Of a stretch of DNA of 43,564 nucleotides, positions 1 to 8,318 are shown one piece after another. The stretch lies in the NCBI RefSeq assembly GCF_002119405.1, contig NZ_MTBG01000030.1, positions 1 to 43,564 of the forward strand, given 5' to 3'. Position numbers and translations under genes: made by a program. The notes under the pieces were generated by a model. The model did not search any database, was not told where the DNA came from, and saw nothing but the letters and a program-made list of their open reading frames with translations. This DNA comes from Pseudoruegeria sp. SK021 (GTDB taxonomy: Bacteria; Pseudomonadota; Alphaproteobacteria; Rhodobacterales; Rhodobacteraceae). Each line of letters starts with the position of its first letter. Position 1 is the stretch's first letter.

Positions 1-55
1 ACGAAACGCCCCAAACCTGATACCCGAAAAACGCTGCCTCACGGCAACGCGTCAC

Positions 56-122
56 AGGTGGCCGAATGCGTCGGAACAGGTGGCCGGATGTTGTCGGAAT
101 GGGTGGCCGGATGTTCCGGAAT
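56..122. repeat. IS21-like terminal direct repeats
   Basis: Three copies of a 22-23 bp unit beginning (a/g)ggtggccg(a/g)atg start at 56, 78 and 101. Each is followed by a tcggaa or ccggaa core. Repeated GTGGCCGG units with this spacing are typical of the multiple end repeats of IS21-family elements in alphaproteobacteria (family knowledge, from memory). No istA or istB gene is readable beside them, so this is an end or a remnant. Which side held the element cannot be told from the window. Confidence 0.5.
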
Positions 123-475
123 ACGCACGCGTGATCTGAAAGGCTGCATGGTCGCGAGGCAAGAACCGGTCCCTGCAATGAACCCCTTGCCCAGCAGCGT
201 GTCGCGGACCGTCGACGCACCCAGACAGTCCTGCTCGGCGTGTCTGTCATCGAACGGCTTTAAGCTGGCGCGGTCGTTGCCGCAGAGCGGCGGATCGATA
301 GCAGGATCGTCGAACGGCCAGATGAACTGTTGACCGAGATAGTCTGTGGCACTGTCAGCCGATTTATCTAAGGGTACCCCCTTAGAATGCTGACAGGTGC
401 CTATTTCAGAATGGCGGTTCAGACACTGCCGCAGGGGGCTATGGCAATGCCTCAATTGCGATGTGCCGGCGAGAG
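123..475. other. Intergenic stretch with probable mobile-element debris
   Basis: No convincing gene is seen between the IS21-like repeats and the amidohydrolase stop. Open frames exist on both strands here (for example 39-455 minus and 58-333 plus). Neither shows a recognisable motif, ribosome binding site or sensible composition. The stretch is probably decayed insertion-sequence material. No terminator is evident for the amidohydrolase. Confidence 0.4.
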
Positions 476-1819
476 TTAGTCCGCCGTCAGCGTGTTCTTA
501 ACGATTTGGCCGTTCTTCATGATCACCAGCAGGTTCTTTTCAGGGTCGGCCAATAGCGTGATATCTGCGACCGGATCGCCATCAACCAACAGCAGATCGG
601 CCAGTGCGCCGATCTCGACCACGCCCAACTTGCCCGGATAGGGGTTGCGCCGGTCGGACAGCGCCAGCAGTTCCGCATTATCGGCGGTCGCCATCTTTAG
701 CACCTCGGCGGGGGTATACCACCGCGTCATCACCTCTAGCTGGGCGCCTTGCTGGGACGCGCGGTGTGCATTGAATAGAATATCCGTGCCGAAGGCGACT
801 TTGATATCGTACTTTTTCGCCAATCCGTACGCCCTGTCGGTGCCGGTGGCGATCCTAGCGGAATCCGCCTGCCGCGCGGCATCGGCATGCACATTCCCAA
901 GATGACCGCCCAGAAACGGCTGCAGGCTCCACCAGATGTCGTTTTCTGCCATCAACTTGACGGCCTCTTCATCGGCAAGCTGACCGTGATCGATGACCTT
1001 GGCCCCGGCTTCGATCGCATTGCGTATCGCTTCGGGCGTGTAGGCATGCACGGTGACATAGGTGCCCCAGTTCGCCGCCGCCTCAACTGCTGCGCGGATC
1101 TCGCCAACGCTGAGTTGCACGGTATCCAAAGGTCCATAGGGAGATGAGACGCCGCCGCCGACCGTCAGCTTGATCTGGCTGGCACCTTGCAGCAACTGCT
1201 CGCGGGTGCGCTTGCGGACCTCATCGGGGGAATCCACAATCGCCGACATGCCCATGCGCTCGGGAAAGCTGAGGTTATCGGGGGTCGCGGGAAAATCAGA
1301 CAGCATCCGGAAATCACCATGCCCGCCGGTTTGCGAGAGCATCGCGCCCGAAGGCCAAATGCGCGGTCCGGCAATCGCGCCGCTGTCAATCGCCATCTTC
1401 AACCCGAAGGTCGGTCCACCCAGATCCCGCACACTGGTAAAGCCGCGCATCAGCGTCGCCTGAGCCTCGGCACCGGCCAATAGCGTAATGAAGGTGAAGG
1501 GCGCCGTGCTGGCAAGAGCCATCGAGGGCCGCGCCATGAACGTATGCCAATGCGCGTCAATCAGCCCGGGCATCAACGTGCGCCCGTCGCCGGAGATATG
1601 CACGGCCTCTGCGCCTGCGTCGATCAGATCCGCTGAAATCTGGGCGATGTGATTGCCTTCGACCAGCACATTCATCGGGTCCGTCAACGCCGTGCCATCA
1701 AAGACGCGGACATTTTCGAAAACAATCGTCTCAGGAAGCGCGTCCTGCGCATTGCCAGTCGACGCTGCGGCAAATGCCATAAAACTGGCAGCGAAAAACA
1801 CGCCAATTGCTTTTTTCAT
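476..1819 (-). CDS. Exported metal-dependent amidohydrolase
   Basis: A 447-residue amidohydrolase-superfamily enzyme of the imidazolonepropionase/prolidase-like branch. It has an N-terminal signal peptide (about residues 1-24, ending STGNAQ), so it probably acts in the periplasm. Metal-site residues are visible in order: HWH at 90-92, the probable carboxylated lysine in QIKLTVGGG (Lys217), His258 in VTVHAY, His278 in VIDHGQ and Asp346 in FGTD. Length and order fit the family; the substrate cannot be read (family members hydrolyse Xaa-Pro dipeptides, N-acyl amino acids or related amides). The ATG start at 1819 is preceded by a weak purine-rich stretch. It lies 191 bp downstream of the BatD-like gene on the same strand and may be a separate transcription unit. 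Confidence 0.88.
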   Translation of the reverse strand: MKKAIGVFFAASFMAFAAASTGNAQDALPETIVFENVRVFDGTALTDPMNVLVEGNHIAQISADLIDAGAEAVHISGDGRTLMPGLIDAHWHTFMARPSMALASTAPFTFITLLAGAEAQATLMRGFTSVRDLGGPTFGLKMAIDSGAIAGPRIWPSGAMLSQTGGHGDFRMLSDFPATPDNLSFPERMGMSAIVDSPDEVRKRTREQLLQGASQIKLTVGGGVSSPYGPLDTVQLSVGEIRAAVEAAANWGTYVTVHAYTPEAIRNAIEAGAKVIDHGQLADEEAVKLMAENDIWWSLQPFLGGHLGNVHADAARQADSARIATGTDRAYGLAKKYDIKVAFGTDILFNAHRASQQGAQLEVMTRWYTPAEVLKMATADNAELLALSDRRNPYPGKLGVVEIGALADLLLVDGDPVADITLLADPEKNLLVIMKNGQIVKNTLTAD

Positions 1820-2010
1820 AGTAATTCTCTTTCTTTTCCACTGCGTTTCTTGGCAAATTTTTTTATTATTGAGGCCTTCTAAGGTACGCTGGCTAGTCTG
1901 CCCAAGCCTTGAACGTGTCCGAAAGGCGGCGTTTTTGCGTCGTTTGTGACTCCTGTCGTCATCGCCGGATACATCTTAGCGGGCTGTTCGATTTTTCCAG
2001 ACCATTTCAG

Positions 2011-3288
2011 TCACGATGGCGCAGTTCTTTTGATAAGCCCGCTCGGATTGAGCGGCGGCAACGCACCCTGTGCGGTCGTGTGGGGTCTGCCCCCGCTTTG
2101 CTGTATCATGGGAGGAAGGCTTTGCCATAACTCGGGTGCGGCACTGTCCGGTGAACGGCCATAGATATGCTGGCCAATCACGGTCAGGGCCTCTGATATC
2201 CGTTCCATGGTTTCTGGGCGCGTGGCGGGTGCGCGATTGGCCCAGACATCAAGACACCGAAGCGTTTCGGGTAAATCCTGCGCGGAAATTGCGGTTAGCA
2301 GGGCGTTCTGGGCATAGGATTTGCTCGCCAGTCGTGCGGACTTTCTGGACTGCAGGGCGCCCGTCACATGGGGCCATGCCCGCCAGCCGATAAATGCGGC
2401 GCCAGAACATCCCACCAATATCACAAGGCCCAGCGTCCAATTTCTTGGCTCTGCGGGGCCTGACACGAGAGGCGGACCGTCAACTGAAATTTCAAACCCG
2501 TCTAGGGTCGCGACCTCAATCTTGCCAGATTTTAAATTGAACCAGCGCACATCAATCGGCGCGACCTGACCGCTGCCACCGCCCTCTGCCATCAGCGTTT
2601 CGGATTCGATGCGGACCCCCGACAACACGCCGCGATCTTCAGATTCCGTCACCTCAGGATGGTCGGGATACGCGCGGATGCCGTCGATCTCGACTGGTGG
2701 CAATAGCGGCGGCAACATGAACGGCGACGCACCGGAAACTGTTGCGGTCACGGTGCGCACAACGCTGTCGCCTGCGGCCAAGCCCGTCGTCTGATCGGAC
2801 ACCTCTTGGGTCAGCGTTAGGTCTTCTGCGGCAATGAACGGGTTCAGCCCCTCGGCGCCGCTGGGGATCACGCCCTCGATTGCGATCGCCTCGGTCTGGA
2901 CGGTTGTTGTAATCGGGTCGCTTTGATCTGGGCCCGCATAGGTTACAAGAATGTCTTGCGGTGGGATGTTGAACTGGCCCGGAACCATCGGCGATAGAAG
3001 ATACCGTCGCGAGACGCCCGACCAATTTTCACCTTCGATCTGCTTACTGAGGGGCGTGGTAGAGCGGTCACTCAGTATCACGCGCAGGTTCGGCATCTCA
3101 AGGGACGGAAACTCAGCCGGGGTAGACAGCCATGTCGGCACCAGAATCGAAATGCGCAGGGTCAGGAATTGGCCCGGAATCGCCGCGGTCTCGTCGATCT
3201 GCACATCGACGACCGGTAGCGGGCTTTGAGCCTGCGCCGGCGCGAGCAAAGACACCACCAGTGCGAATGATATGGCAAGCAGTCTCAT
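2011..3288 (-). CDS. BatD-like oxygen-tolerance family protein
   Basis: A 425-residue exported protein with a signal peptide (MRLLAISFALVVSLLAPAQA). It has a beta-rich periplasmic region containing RYLLSPMVPGQFNIPP, typical of BatD, a single membrane segment near 283-305 (TLGLVILVGCSGAAFIG) and a cytoplasmic tail. BatD proteins belong to MoxR/VWA operons and are thought to act with the VWA proteins at the inner membrane; a molecular activity is not established for the family. The start overlaps the end of the upstream VWA/TPR gene by four bases (3285-3288, ATGA), indicating translational coupling. It is the last gene of the MoxR operon. No clear terminator is seen after it. Confidence 0.85.
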   Translation of the reverse strand: MRLLAISFALVVSLLAPAQAQSPLPVVDVQIDETAAIPGQFLTLRISILVPTWLSTPAEFPSLEMPNLRVILSDRSTTPLSKQIEGENWSGVSRRYLLSPMVPGQFNIPPQDILVTYAGPDQSDPITTTVQTEAIAIEGVIPSGAEGLNPFIAAEDLTLTQEVSDQTTGLAAGDSVVRTVTATVSGASPFMLPPLLPPVEIDGIRAYPDHPEVTESEDRGVLSGVRIESETLMAEGGGSGQVAPIDVRWFNLKSGKIEVATLDGFEISVDGPPLVSGPAEPRNWTLGLVILVGCSGAAFIGWRAWPHVTGALQSRKSARLASKSYAQNALLTAISAQDLPETLRCLDVWANRAPATRPETMERISEALTVIGQHIYGRSPDSAAPELWQSLPPMIQQSGGRPHTTAQGALPPLNPSGLIKRTAPS

Positions 3289-4799
3289 TGTGTTGCCGCC
3301 TCAATTGCAAAGCGCTGACGCAAAAAATCGCCCGTTTGTGTGTCGACGGTGTTCATCCACTGATCCGTGCTGAGCAGAGCCTCACTCGCGTCGCCGCCCT
3401 CCAGTTCCGTGTCGGCCCCGCGCGCGTCGGTGTTGTCCATGACTACGTCATCCGCGCCGATGCCCTGTTCTTCGCCGGTATCGGATTGTTCGCGGGCCTC
3501 TTCGACATAGGAGAGAATAGTCTTCGCAGTTTCCAGATTTTCGGACGCGCCGGGGAAGTCGGGATCACGCTGCAATGTGAGTTCAAACGCTGCAATGCCG
3601 TCCCGGTATTCCCGGGCCTTGATGTGCGCCATTCCTTGCACAAAGGCGGCATCGGCACTGTCGATGCGCGCGAAGGTTTTCGCCGCCTCGGCATATTGGC
3701 CGTCACGATACAGCGCCCAGCCGATCCGCATCGGGTCGGCGAACAGGTCCGCCGCACGATCATAGGTCTTACGCTGATACGCGATCTGCCCTTGCTGGTC
3801 AGGCGTAAAGAACCAGTCGGCCACGCCGTCCGCCCTTGCCGTGCCCGGTTGCCAGAGCCCGCAGCCCAGCACCAGAACGATCGCCCACCGCATGGTCCAG
3901 CCGCGACGAAACCACGGCAGCGCCAGCATCAGGGCGGGTACCGCCAGCCACCAGCCGCGATCTTCCCAAGGTTGATCGCCGTCTTGGGTCAGCGCCCGCT
4001 GATAGGCCGCGTTCAGACTGCGATCGAGTTTTCGAATGTCAGCGTCGTCCGGTGTTGCCGGCACGACCAGAAACGGCGCCGCATCTAGCCCTGCATCCGC
4101 CGTGCCATCAGGTAGCATGGCCAACGCTGCAAGACTGGTCTCATCATCCACCGTCAATGCGGAGATTTGGGTGGTGTCGAGGCCGTCTGTCACAAACAGA
4201 ATACCGCCCGGGGAGGGTTCCTTGGCTTGCAGCGCCTGCGCAATGGCCAGCGCGGCCACCGCATCATCACCGTCTTCGGGCATGACATCCGGCGTCAACC
4301 CTTGGAGGTAGGGCTGCATCACCGACGGGTCATCTGTCATCGGCACAACCGAATGCGCCGTCCCGGAATAGGCCACCAGCGCCGTGCGCGCCCCGGCTCG
4401 TAATTCCAGAAGGTCACGAATTTTTTGTTTGGCCCGTTCAAGCCGTGACGGGGCAAGATCGGTGCCCTCCATCGTCTCCGCCACCTTTAACACAATCACC
4501 AGCGGTGCGGTTTGCGCCACGAAGGGATCCGGAACACGCGTCCAACTGGGACCGGCAGCCCCGAGAATGGCAAGACCAAGAACTGCCGCAACGCCGTCGA
4601 TTGGAAGCAAGCGTCGGCGCTGGTCCACACCCAAGGTCAAGGCCTCGCGCAAATGCGGTGCCAAACCGGCAACGACAGGGGTGTCGCGCACCGCCCCTTT
4701 GCGCACCGCCCACCAAATAACGGCAATCAGCGGAAGCAAAATCAGGACCAGCGGCCTGATGAAGTGAAAGGCCTCAAAGGCGACGGCCAGATCGGTCAT
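3285..4799 (-). CDS. BatB/BatC-like fusion: VWA domain plus TPR, degenerate MIDAS
   Basis: A 504-residue membrane protein. I chose the start at 4799 because its ATG overlaps the upstream TGA as ATGA (4796-4799); an in-frame start at 4850 would overlap the neighbour further. Membrane segments lie at about 14-30 and 70-85. A VWA-like domain follows from about 98, then another membrane segment around 290-325, then a TPR-like region (about 340-440) with YQRKTYDRAADLF and YRDGIAAFELTLQRDP. The tail is acidic. The MIDAS motif expected as DxSxS reads VLKVAETM: Lys105, Ala107 and Thr109 replace Asp, Ser and Ser, so canonical metal-dependent adhesion looks lost. Operon position and architecture match a BatB-BatC fusion. 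Confidence 0.85.
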   Translation of the reverse strand: MTDLAVAFEAFHFIRPLVLILLPLIAVIWWAVRKGAVRDTPVVAGLAPHLREALTLGVDQRRRLLPIDGVAAVLGLAILGAAGPSWTRVPDPFVAQTAPLVIVLKVAETMEGTDLAPSRLERAKQKIRDLLELRAGARTALVAYSGTAHSVVPMTDDPSVMQPYLQGLTPDVMPEDGDDAVAALAIAQALQAKEPSPGGILFVTDGLDTTQISALTVDDETSLAALAMLPDGTADAGLDAAPFLVVPATPDDADIRKLDRSLNAAYQRALTQDGDQPWEDRGWWLAVPALMLALPWFRRGWTMRWAIVLVLGCGLWQPGTARADGVADWFFTPDQQGQIAYQRKTYDRAADLFADPMRIGWALYRDGQYAEAAKTFARIDSADAAFVQGMAHIKAREYRDGIAAFELTLQRDPDFPGASENLETAKTILSYVEEAREQSDTGEEQGIGADDVVMDNTDARGADTELEGGDASEALLSTDQWMNTVDTQTGDFLRQRFAIEAATQ

Positions 4800-5779
4800 A
4801 CGCGCCTCCTGCGGTGGCGACCAAATGATAAGGCCAGTAGGCCGACGCATCCGATCAACGCAGCGATGCCGAGCGGAATAAAGGCCAGCGCTTGTCGCGG
4901 GCGATAGGACAGGGTTTCGGTCTCGCGCGGCGCAAGCGCGTCGATCCGGTCATATACTTGTGTCAGCCCGTCTGCGTCCTGCGCATAGAAATAAGCTCCG
5001 CCTGTCCGCGCTGCGATATCCTTGAGCGTCGTCAGGTCGACCTTGTCCTCGCCCGCCGCATTGGGGTCGCCGACGCCGATGGTATATATCTCGATGTCTT
5101 TGTCAGCGGCGATCTGTGACGCATTGATCGGGCTCATCCGGCTGGCGGTATCCGTGCCGTCCGATAGCAGAATCAACAGGCGTTGGACGATGTCGCTGGC
5201 CTCGAACGTCCGGATCGATAATCCAATCGCATCGCCAAGGGCGGTGTGGGGACCGGCCATGCCGACTTCTGTTTGCCCGAGCAATTCGGAAATGGTTTGC
5301 AAATCTTCGGTCAGCGGTGACTGAACATAGGCCTTTGAACCGAAAACAATCAGCGCCATCCGGTCGCCGCTGCGGCCCGCGATGAAGCCGTCGACGACGG
5401 TGCGAACGCCTGCAAGACGCTGGACCTTTGTCTCGGGCGAGGTTGCGAAATCTTTGGCGTCCATCGATCCGGAAATGTCGATCGCCAACACCACATCGCG
5501 GCCCGCGCGGGACATCTCGACCGGTTCCCCGACGCGTTCTGGACGGGCAAGCGCCAAGACAAGCAGCACCCAGATCAGCCCCGCCACAATCATCTGAAGC
5601 GCGGATCGCGACAATACCACCGATCCGGGACCGGGTGTGGTGCCCGCAGAATCCACAATCCTGCGAAAAAACGGAAATCTCAGTGCCGGAACCCGTTCGC
5701 GGTGGGGCGGCACCAGCCATAACACCAGCAACGGCAGTGGCAGAAGCACCAGCGCCCACGGAAAGCCCAAGGTCATCAT
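4796..5779 (-). CDS. BatA-like VWA domain membrane protein
   Basis: About 327 residues. The start is taken at 5779 (ATG ATG; the first overlaps the upstream stop as ATGA, the second at 5776 is equally possible). Two N-terminal hydrophobic segments (about 7-24 and 62-79) precede a von Willebrand factor A domain. Its MIDAS is intact: DISGS at 101-105, Thr179 in GPHTALGDA and Asp207 in LLSDGTDT. A C-terminal hydrophobic segment (FIPLGIAALIGCVGLLAL) suggests both ends are membrane-anchored. BatA proteins work with MoxR ATPases and partner VWA proteins in envelope-stress or chaperone-like roles. It is translationally coupled to both neighbours. Confidence 0.9.
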   Translation of the reverse strand: MMTLGFPWALVLLPLPLLVLWLVPPHRERVPALRFPFFRRIVDSAGTTPGPGSVVLSRSALQMIVAGLIWVLLVLALARPERVGEPVEMSRAGRDVVLAIDISGSMDAKDFATSPETKVQRLAGVRTVVDGFIAGRSGDRMALIVFGSKAYVQSPLTEDLQTISELLGQTEVGMAGPHTALGDAIGLSIRTFEASDIVQRLLILLSDGTDTASRMSPINASQIAADKDIEIYTIGVGDPNAAGEDKVDLTTLKDIAARTGGAYFYAQDADGLTQVYDRIDALAPRETETLSYRPRQALAFIPLGIAALIGCVGLLALSFGRHRRRRV

Positions 5780-6246
5780 CGCACTTCCTCGGGCCGATGC
5801 CGTTTGATCCAATGCGCCGCCAGCTCGGTCAATTTCTCGGATGTTGTCGCGCCAGTATAAGGTGCAGTGGCGATGATCCTGCCGGGACCTTGCGTGAAGG
5901 TCGTGCCGCTGGATGTTTGATCCAGAAACTGAAGCCAATCGTCACCGGACAGACTGGCGACCTGCGTACGTGGATAGGCCGCCAATGCCGTGCGCCGAAG
6001 GATGTCGGCTATCGCGCGCGGGTCATCACGGCTGACGCCCAATTCTTGCAAAGCTGCGCGGCGATAGGCGTTGGCCCTGTAGTGCCGCCACAGCCGCCAC
6101 ACGCCCGCGACAAGCGCCAACAGCAGCGCACCAGCGATCACCGCCCAGCCCCACGTTTGCGGCACCATCGACACTGGCGCAGGTTCGATCGGGTCGATCA
6201 GTGCGTTGATCAGCTCGATCAGGGAGGTGGGTGCGTCGCCGGTCAT
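5776..6246 (-). CDS. DUF4381 domain membrane protein
   Basis: A 156-residue protein with one membrane segment at about 33-50 (GWAVIAGALLLALVAGV). A cytoplasmic helical part follows, containing YRRAALQEL, ADILRRTALAAYPR and SGDDWLQFLD. This layout, and the position between DUF58 and BatA-like genes in a MoxR operon, fits the DUF4381 family. No catalytic motif is seen. Both ends overlap neighbours by four bases (6243-6246 and 5776-5779). The role is presumably structural within the MoxR/VWA complex (inference). Confidence 0.85.
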   Translation of the reverse strand: MTGDAPTSLIELINALIDPIEPAPVSMVPQTWGWAVIAGALLLALVAGVWRLWRHYRANAYRRAALQELGVSRDDPRAIADILRRTALAAYPRTQVASLSGDDWLQFLDQTSSGTTFTQGPGRIIATAPYTGATTSEKLTELAAHWIKRHRPEEVR

Positions 6247-7226
6247 CGCCGCCGCCTCGGCAGGCCCATCAATCGCCGCATCTGGGTGACGCTATCTTCG
6301 GCTGCGCTCAGCGGCATCACCGGCACCCCAAGCTGTCGCTGCCAATCCAGAATGTCCGCCAGCCGCCCTGATGCCATCTCCTTCAACCGTCCGTGTACGG
6401 ACCTGTCGCCGGTGTTGATCTCGGCCTGCAATTCGCCATCAGATACAACGATGCGGGTATCTGGCGGCACCTCATCTGAATAGGGATCCGAGACCAGCCC
6501 GACCACCAGATCATTGTGCCGCGACAGGCCCGTGATGAGCCGGCGGGTGGTGTCGTCCACCTCGTCAAAATCGCTAAAGATCAACACAAGATGGTTGCGC
6601 GGTGCAATCCGCGCGACCGATTCTAAGACCCGGTTCATCGGCATGGATGTGACGGGTGGCGCATCGGCACGCAGCATACCATTGGCCTCGGCCAACGCGG
6701 TCAGAAACTCGGTCAGGGATTTGCGGCTGCGCGCCGGACGGATTTCGGCAAGCGTGTCATCGCCGAACACGATGCCGCCGACCCGATCACCCTGATCAAA
6801 TATCCGAAACGCCGCCAGAGTGGCGCATTCGGCAGCGGTGACCGATTTCATATTCAGGGCAGAGCCAAAAAACATCGACATGCGCTGGTCGACGACAATC
6901 AAGGTGGGGCGATCGCGCTCTTCCGTGTAAACGCGCACATGCGGCGTCCCGGTGCGTGCCGTAACCTTCCAGTCTATGGTTCGAATATCGTCCGCGGGCA
7001 TATAGTTGCGCAGTTCCTCAAAGTTGAGGCCGCGCCCGCGCAACCGCGAGGCGTGACGCCCATTCAGGACACTGCGGGCGGGTTGCCGGGGCAGAAAGCT
7101 GATCTGTTGGGCCCGCAATTCAAGCGCCCGCAAATGCGCAAGATCCACGCGTATCCGGGGGTCAGCCTCTGCCGTCCCGATAGACGGGACCAAACCAGAT
7201 CGAATAAGGGCGGCACGATCGGTCAT
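6243..7226 (-). CDS. DUF58 domain protein
   Basis: A 327-residue protein with the family hallmark region at residues 64-105: GRGLNFEELRNYMPADD, then IDWKVTARTG and VRVYTEERDR. A VWA-like core follows with VVDQRMSM (Asp113, Ser117); the first MIDAS serine is replaced by Arg115, as is common in DUF58 proteins. It has no membrane segments, so it should be cytosolic. DUF58 proteins are near-constant partners of MoxR ATPases and probably present or receive substrates of the ATPase (family inference). The start lies 4 bp downstream of the MoxR stop and the end overlaps the DUF4381 gene. Confidence 0.92.
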   Translation of the reverse strand: MTDRAALIRSGLVPSIGTAEADPRIRVDLAHLRALELRAQQISFLPRQPARSVLNGRHASRLRGRGLNFEELRNYMPADDIRTIDWKVTARTGTPHVRVYTEERDRPTLIVVDQRMSMFFGSALNMKSVTAAECATLAAFRIFDQGDRVGGIVFGDDTLAEIRPARSRKSLTEFLTALAEANGMLRADAPPVTSMPMNRVLESVARIAPRNHLVLIFSDFDEVDDTTRRLITGLSRHNDLVVGLVSDPYSDEVPPDTRIVVSDGELQAEINTGDRSVHGRLKEMASGRLADILDWQRQLGVPVMPLSAAEDSVTQMRRLMGLPRRRR

Positions 7227-7230
7227 GACA

Positions 7231-8241
7231 TCACGGCAGCGCGACCTGCTTCACCACTTCGGCGACCACTTGATCGGGGGTCACCCCCTCGCCTTGGGCC
7301 TCAAATGTCAATCCAAGGCGGTGGCGCATCACGTCAGGGACGATTGCGCGGATATCCATGGGGTCGACATAGTCCCGGCCTGCCAGCCAGGCATGGGTGC
7401 GGCCGCATTTATCAAGCGCCAAAGATGCGCGGGGCGAGGCGCCGATTTCGATCCAGCGTGCCAGGTCCGGGCCGAATTCTGACGGAATGCGGGTGGCATT
7501 GACCAAATCCGCCATATAGCGGTCCATCGCATCCGAGACATGGATATCACCGATTTCACGGCGCGCGGCAAAAATGGCGTCTTGTGGAATCGATTGGGGC
7601 TGGTCGGTCGCAGCCTGCCCGTGTTGGTCCGCCATCGCGGCATGTTCCTCGCCGCGCACAAGACGGATCACTTCGACCTCATCCTCGACCGGCGGATACG
7701 TTATCAGGACATGCATCAAAAACCGATCCATCTGCGCCTCGGGCAGCGGATATGTGCCCTCCTGCTCGATGGGGTTCTGGGTCGCCATGACCATGAACAG
7801 CGGCTCCATCTTGTGAGTGGTGCCAGCGACCGTGACCTGACGCTCTTCCATCGCCTCAAGCAAAGCGGCTTGCACTTTCGCAGGGGCGCGGTTGATTTCA
7901 TCGGCCAAAACGATGTTTGCAAAAATCGGGCCGGGCTCAAACTTAAACTCGGATTTGTCGCCGGACTGGTAATAGATTTCGGTGCCGGTCACGTCGGATG
8001 GCAGAAGATCGGGCGTAAACTGGATGCGGCTAAAATCGGCTTCTAGGTTCTTGGCCAATGCCTTGATCGCGCGGGTTTTGGCCAGACCGGGAAGCCCTTC
8101 GATCAGAAGGTTGCCATTGGCAAGAAGCCCTATCAGCAGGCGGTCGATGACGTCGCGTTGACCGATGATCGATTTGCCCATGCGGGTCCGAAGGTCTTCG
8201 ATCTGTTCGCGTGGTGTCATCGTCATAATGTCCATTCGCAT
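7231..8241 (-). CDS. MoxR-family AAA+ ATPase
   Basis: A 336-residue AAA+ ATPase, the first gene of the six-gene MoxR operon. Walker A is GLPGLAKT (49-56), Walker B VLADEIN (111-117), sensor 1 ATQNP (153-157). Family landmarks GQRDVIDRLLIGLL and LLEAMEERQVTV are present. MoxR ATPases act as chaperone-like remodelers that mature protein complexes or insert metal cofactors, together with VWA-domain proteins. Several in-frame ATGs (residues 1, 3, 6, 8) make the exact start uncertain; none has a strong Shine-Dalgarno, and the longest is given. Only about 28 bp separate the start from the A-run of the sulfatase terminator, so the promoter must overlap that region or lie inside the sulfatase gene. 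Confidence 0.93.
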   Translation of the reverse strand: MRMDIMTMTPREQIEDLRTRMGKSIIGQRDVIDRLLIGLLANGNLLIEGLPGLAKTRAIKALAKNLEADFSRIQFTPDLLPSDVTGTEIYYQSGDKSEFKFEPGPIFANIVLADEINRAPAKVQAALLEAMEERQVTVAGTTHKMEPLFMVMATQNPIEQEGTYPLPEAQMDRFLMHVLITYPPVEDEVEVIRLVRGEEHAAMADQHGQAATDQPQSIPQDAIFAARREIGDIHVSDAMDRYMADLVNATRIPSEFGPDLARWIEIGASPRASLALDKCGRTHAWLAGRDYVDPMDIRAIVPDVMRHRLGLTFEAQGEGVTPDQVVAEVVKQVALP

Positions 8242-8269
8242 AATGATTTTTTGAAAGTGCCGGGGGCGT

Positions 8270-8308
8270 AAAAAAAACGGCGCGGACCACCATGGGTGAT
8301 CCGCGCCG
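8270..8308 (-). terminator. Rho-independent terminator after the sulfatase gene
   Basis: On the minus strand a GC-rich hairpin is followed by eight T. The arms cggcgcgga (8278-8286) and tccgcgccg (8300-8308) pair perfectly over 9 bp; with one mismatch the stem extends by three more pairs around a 5-base loop. The A-run at 8270-8277 reads as the U-tract on the minus strand. It lies directly after the sulfatase stop and just before the MoxR gene. Confidence 0.88.
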
Positions 8309-8318
8309 GGTGGCGGTG

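Noticed and set aside
39-455. 138-codon minus-strand frame at the window start
   Set aside because: Runs through the IS21-like repeats, shows no motif and has poor composition for a real gene.
3132-4088. 318-codon plus-strand open frame opposite the VWA/TPR and BatD-like genes
   Set aside because: It is antisense to two well-supported overlapping genes, has no recognisable motif and no ribosome site; a GC-rich shadow frame.
5428-6483. 351-codon plus-strand open frame opposite the BatA/DUF4381/DUF58 genes
   Set aside because: Arg/Pro/Ser-rich composition typical of a shadow; all three genes on the other strand have clear families and ATGA couplings.
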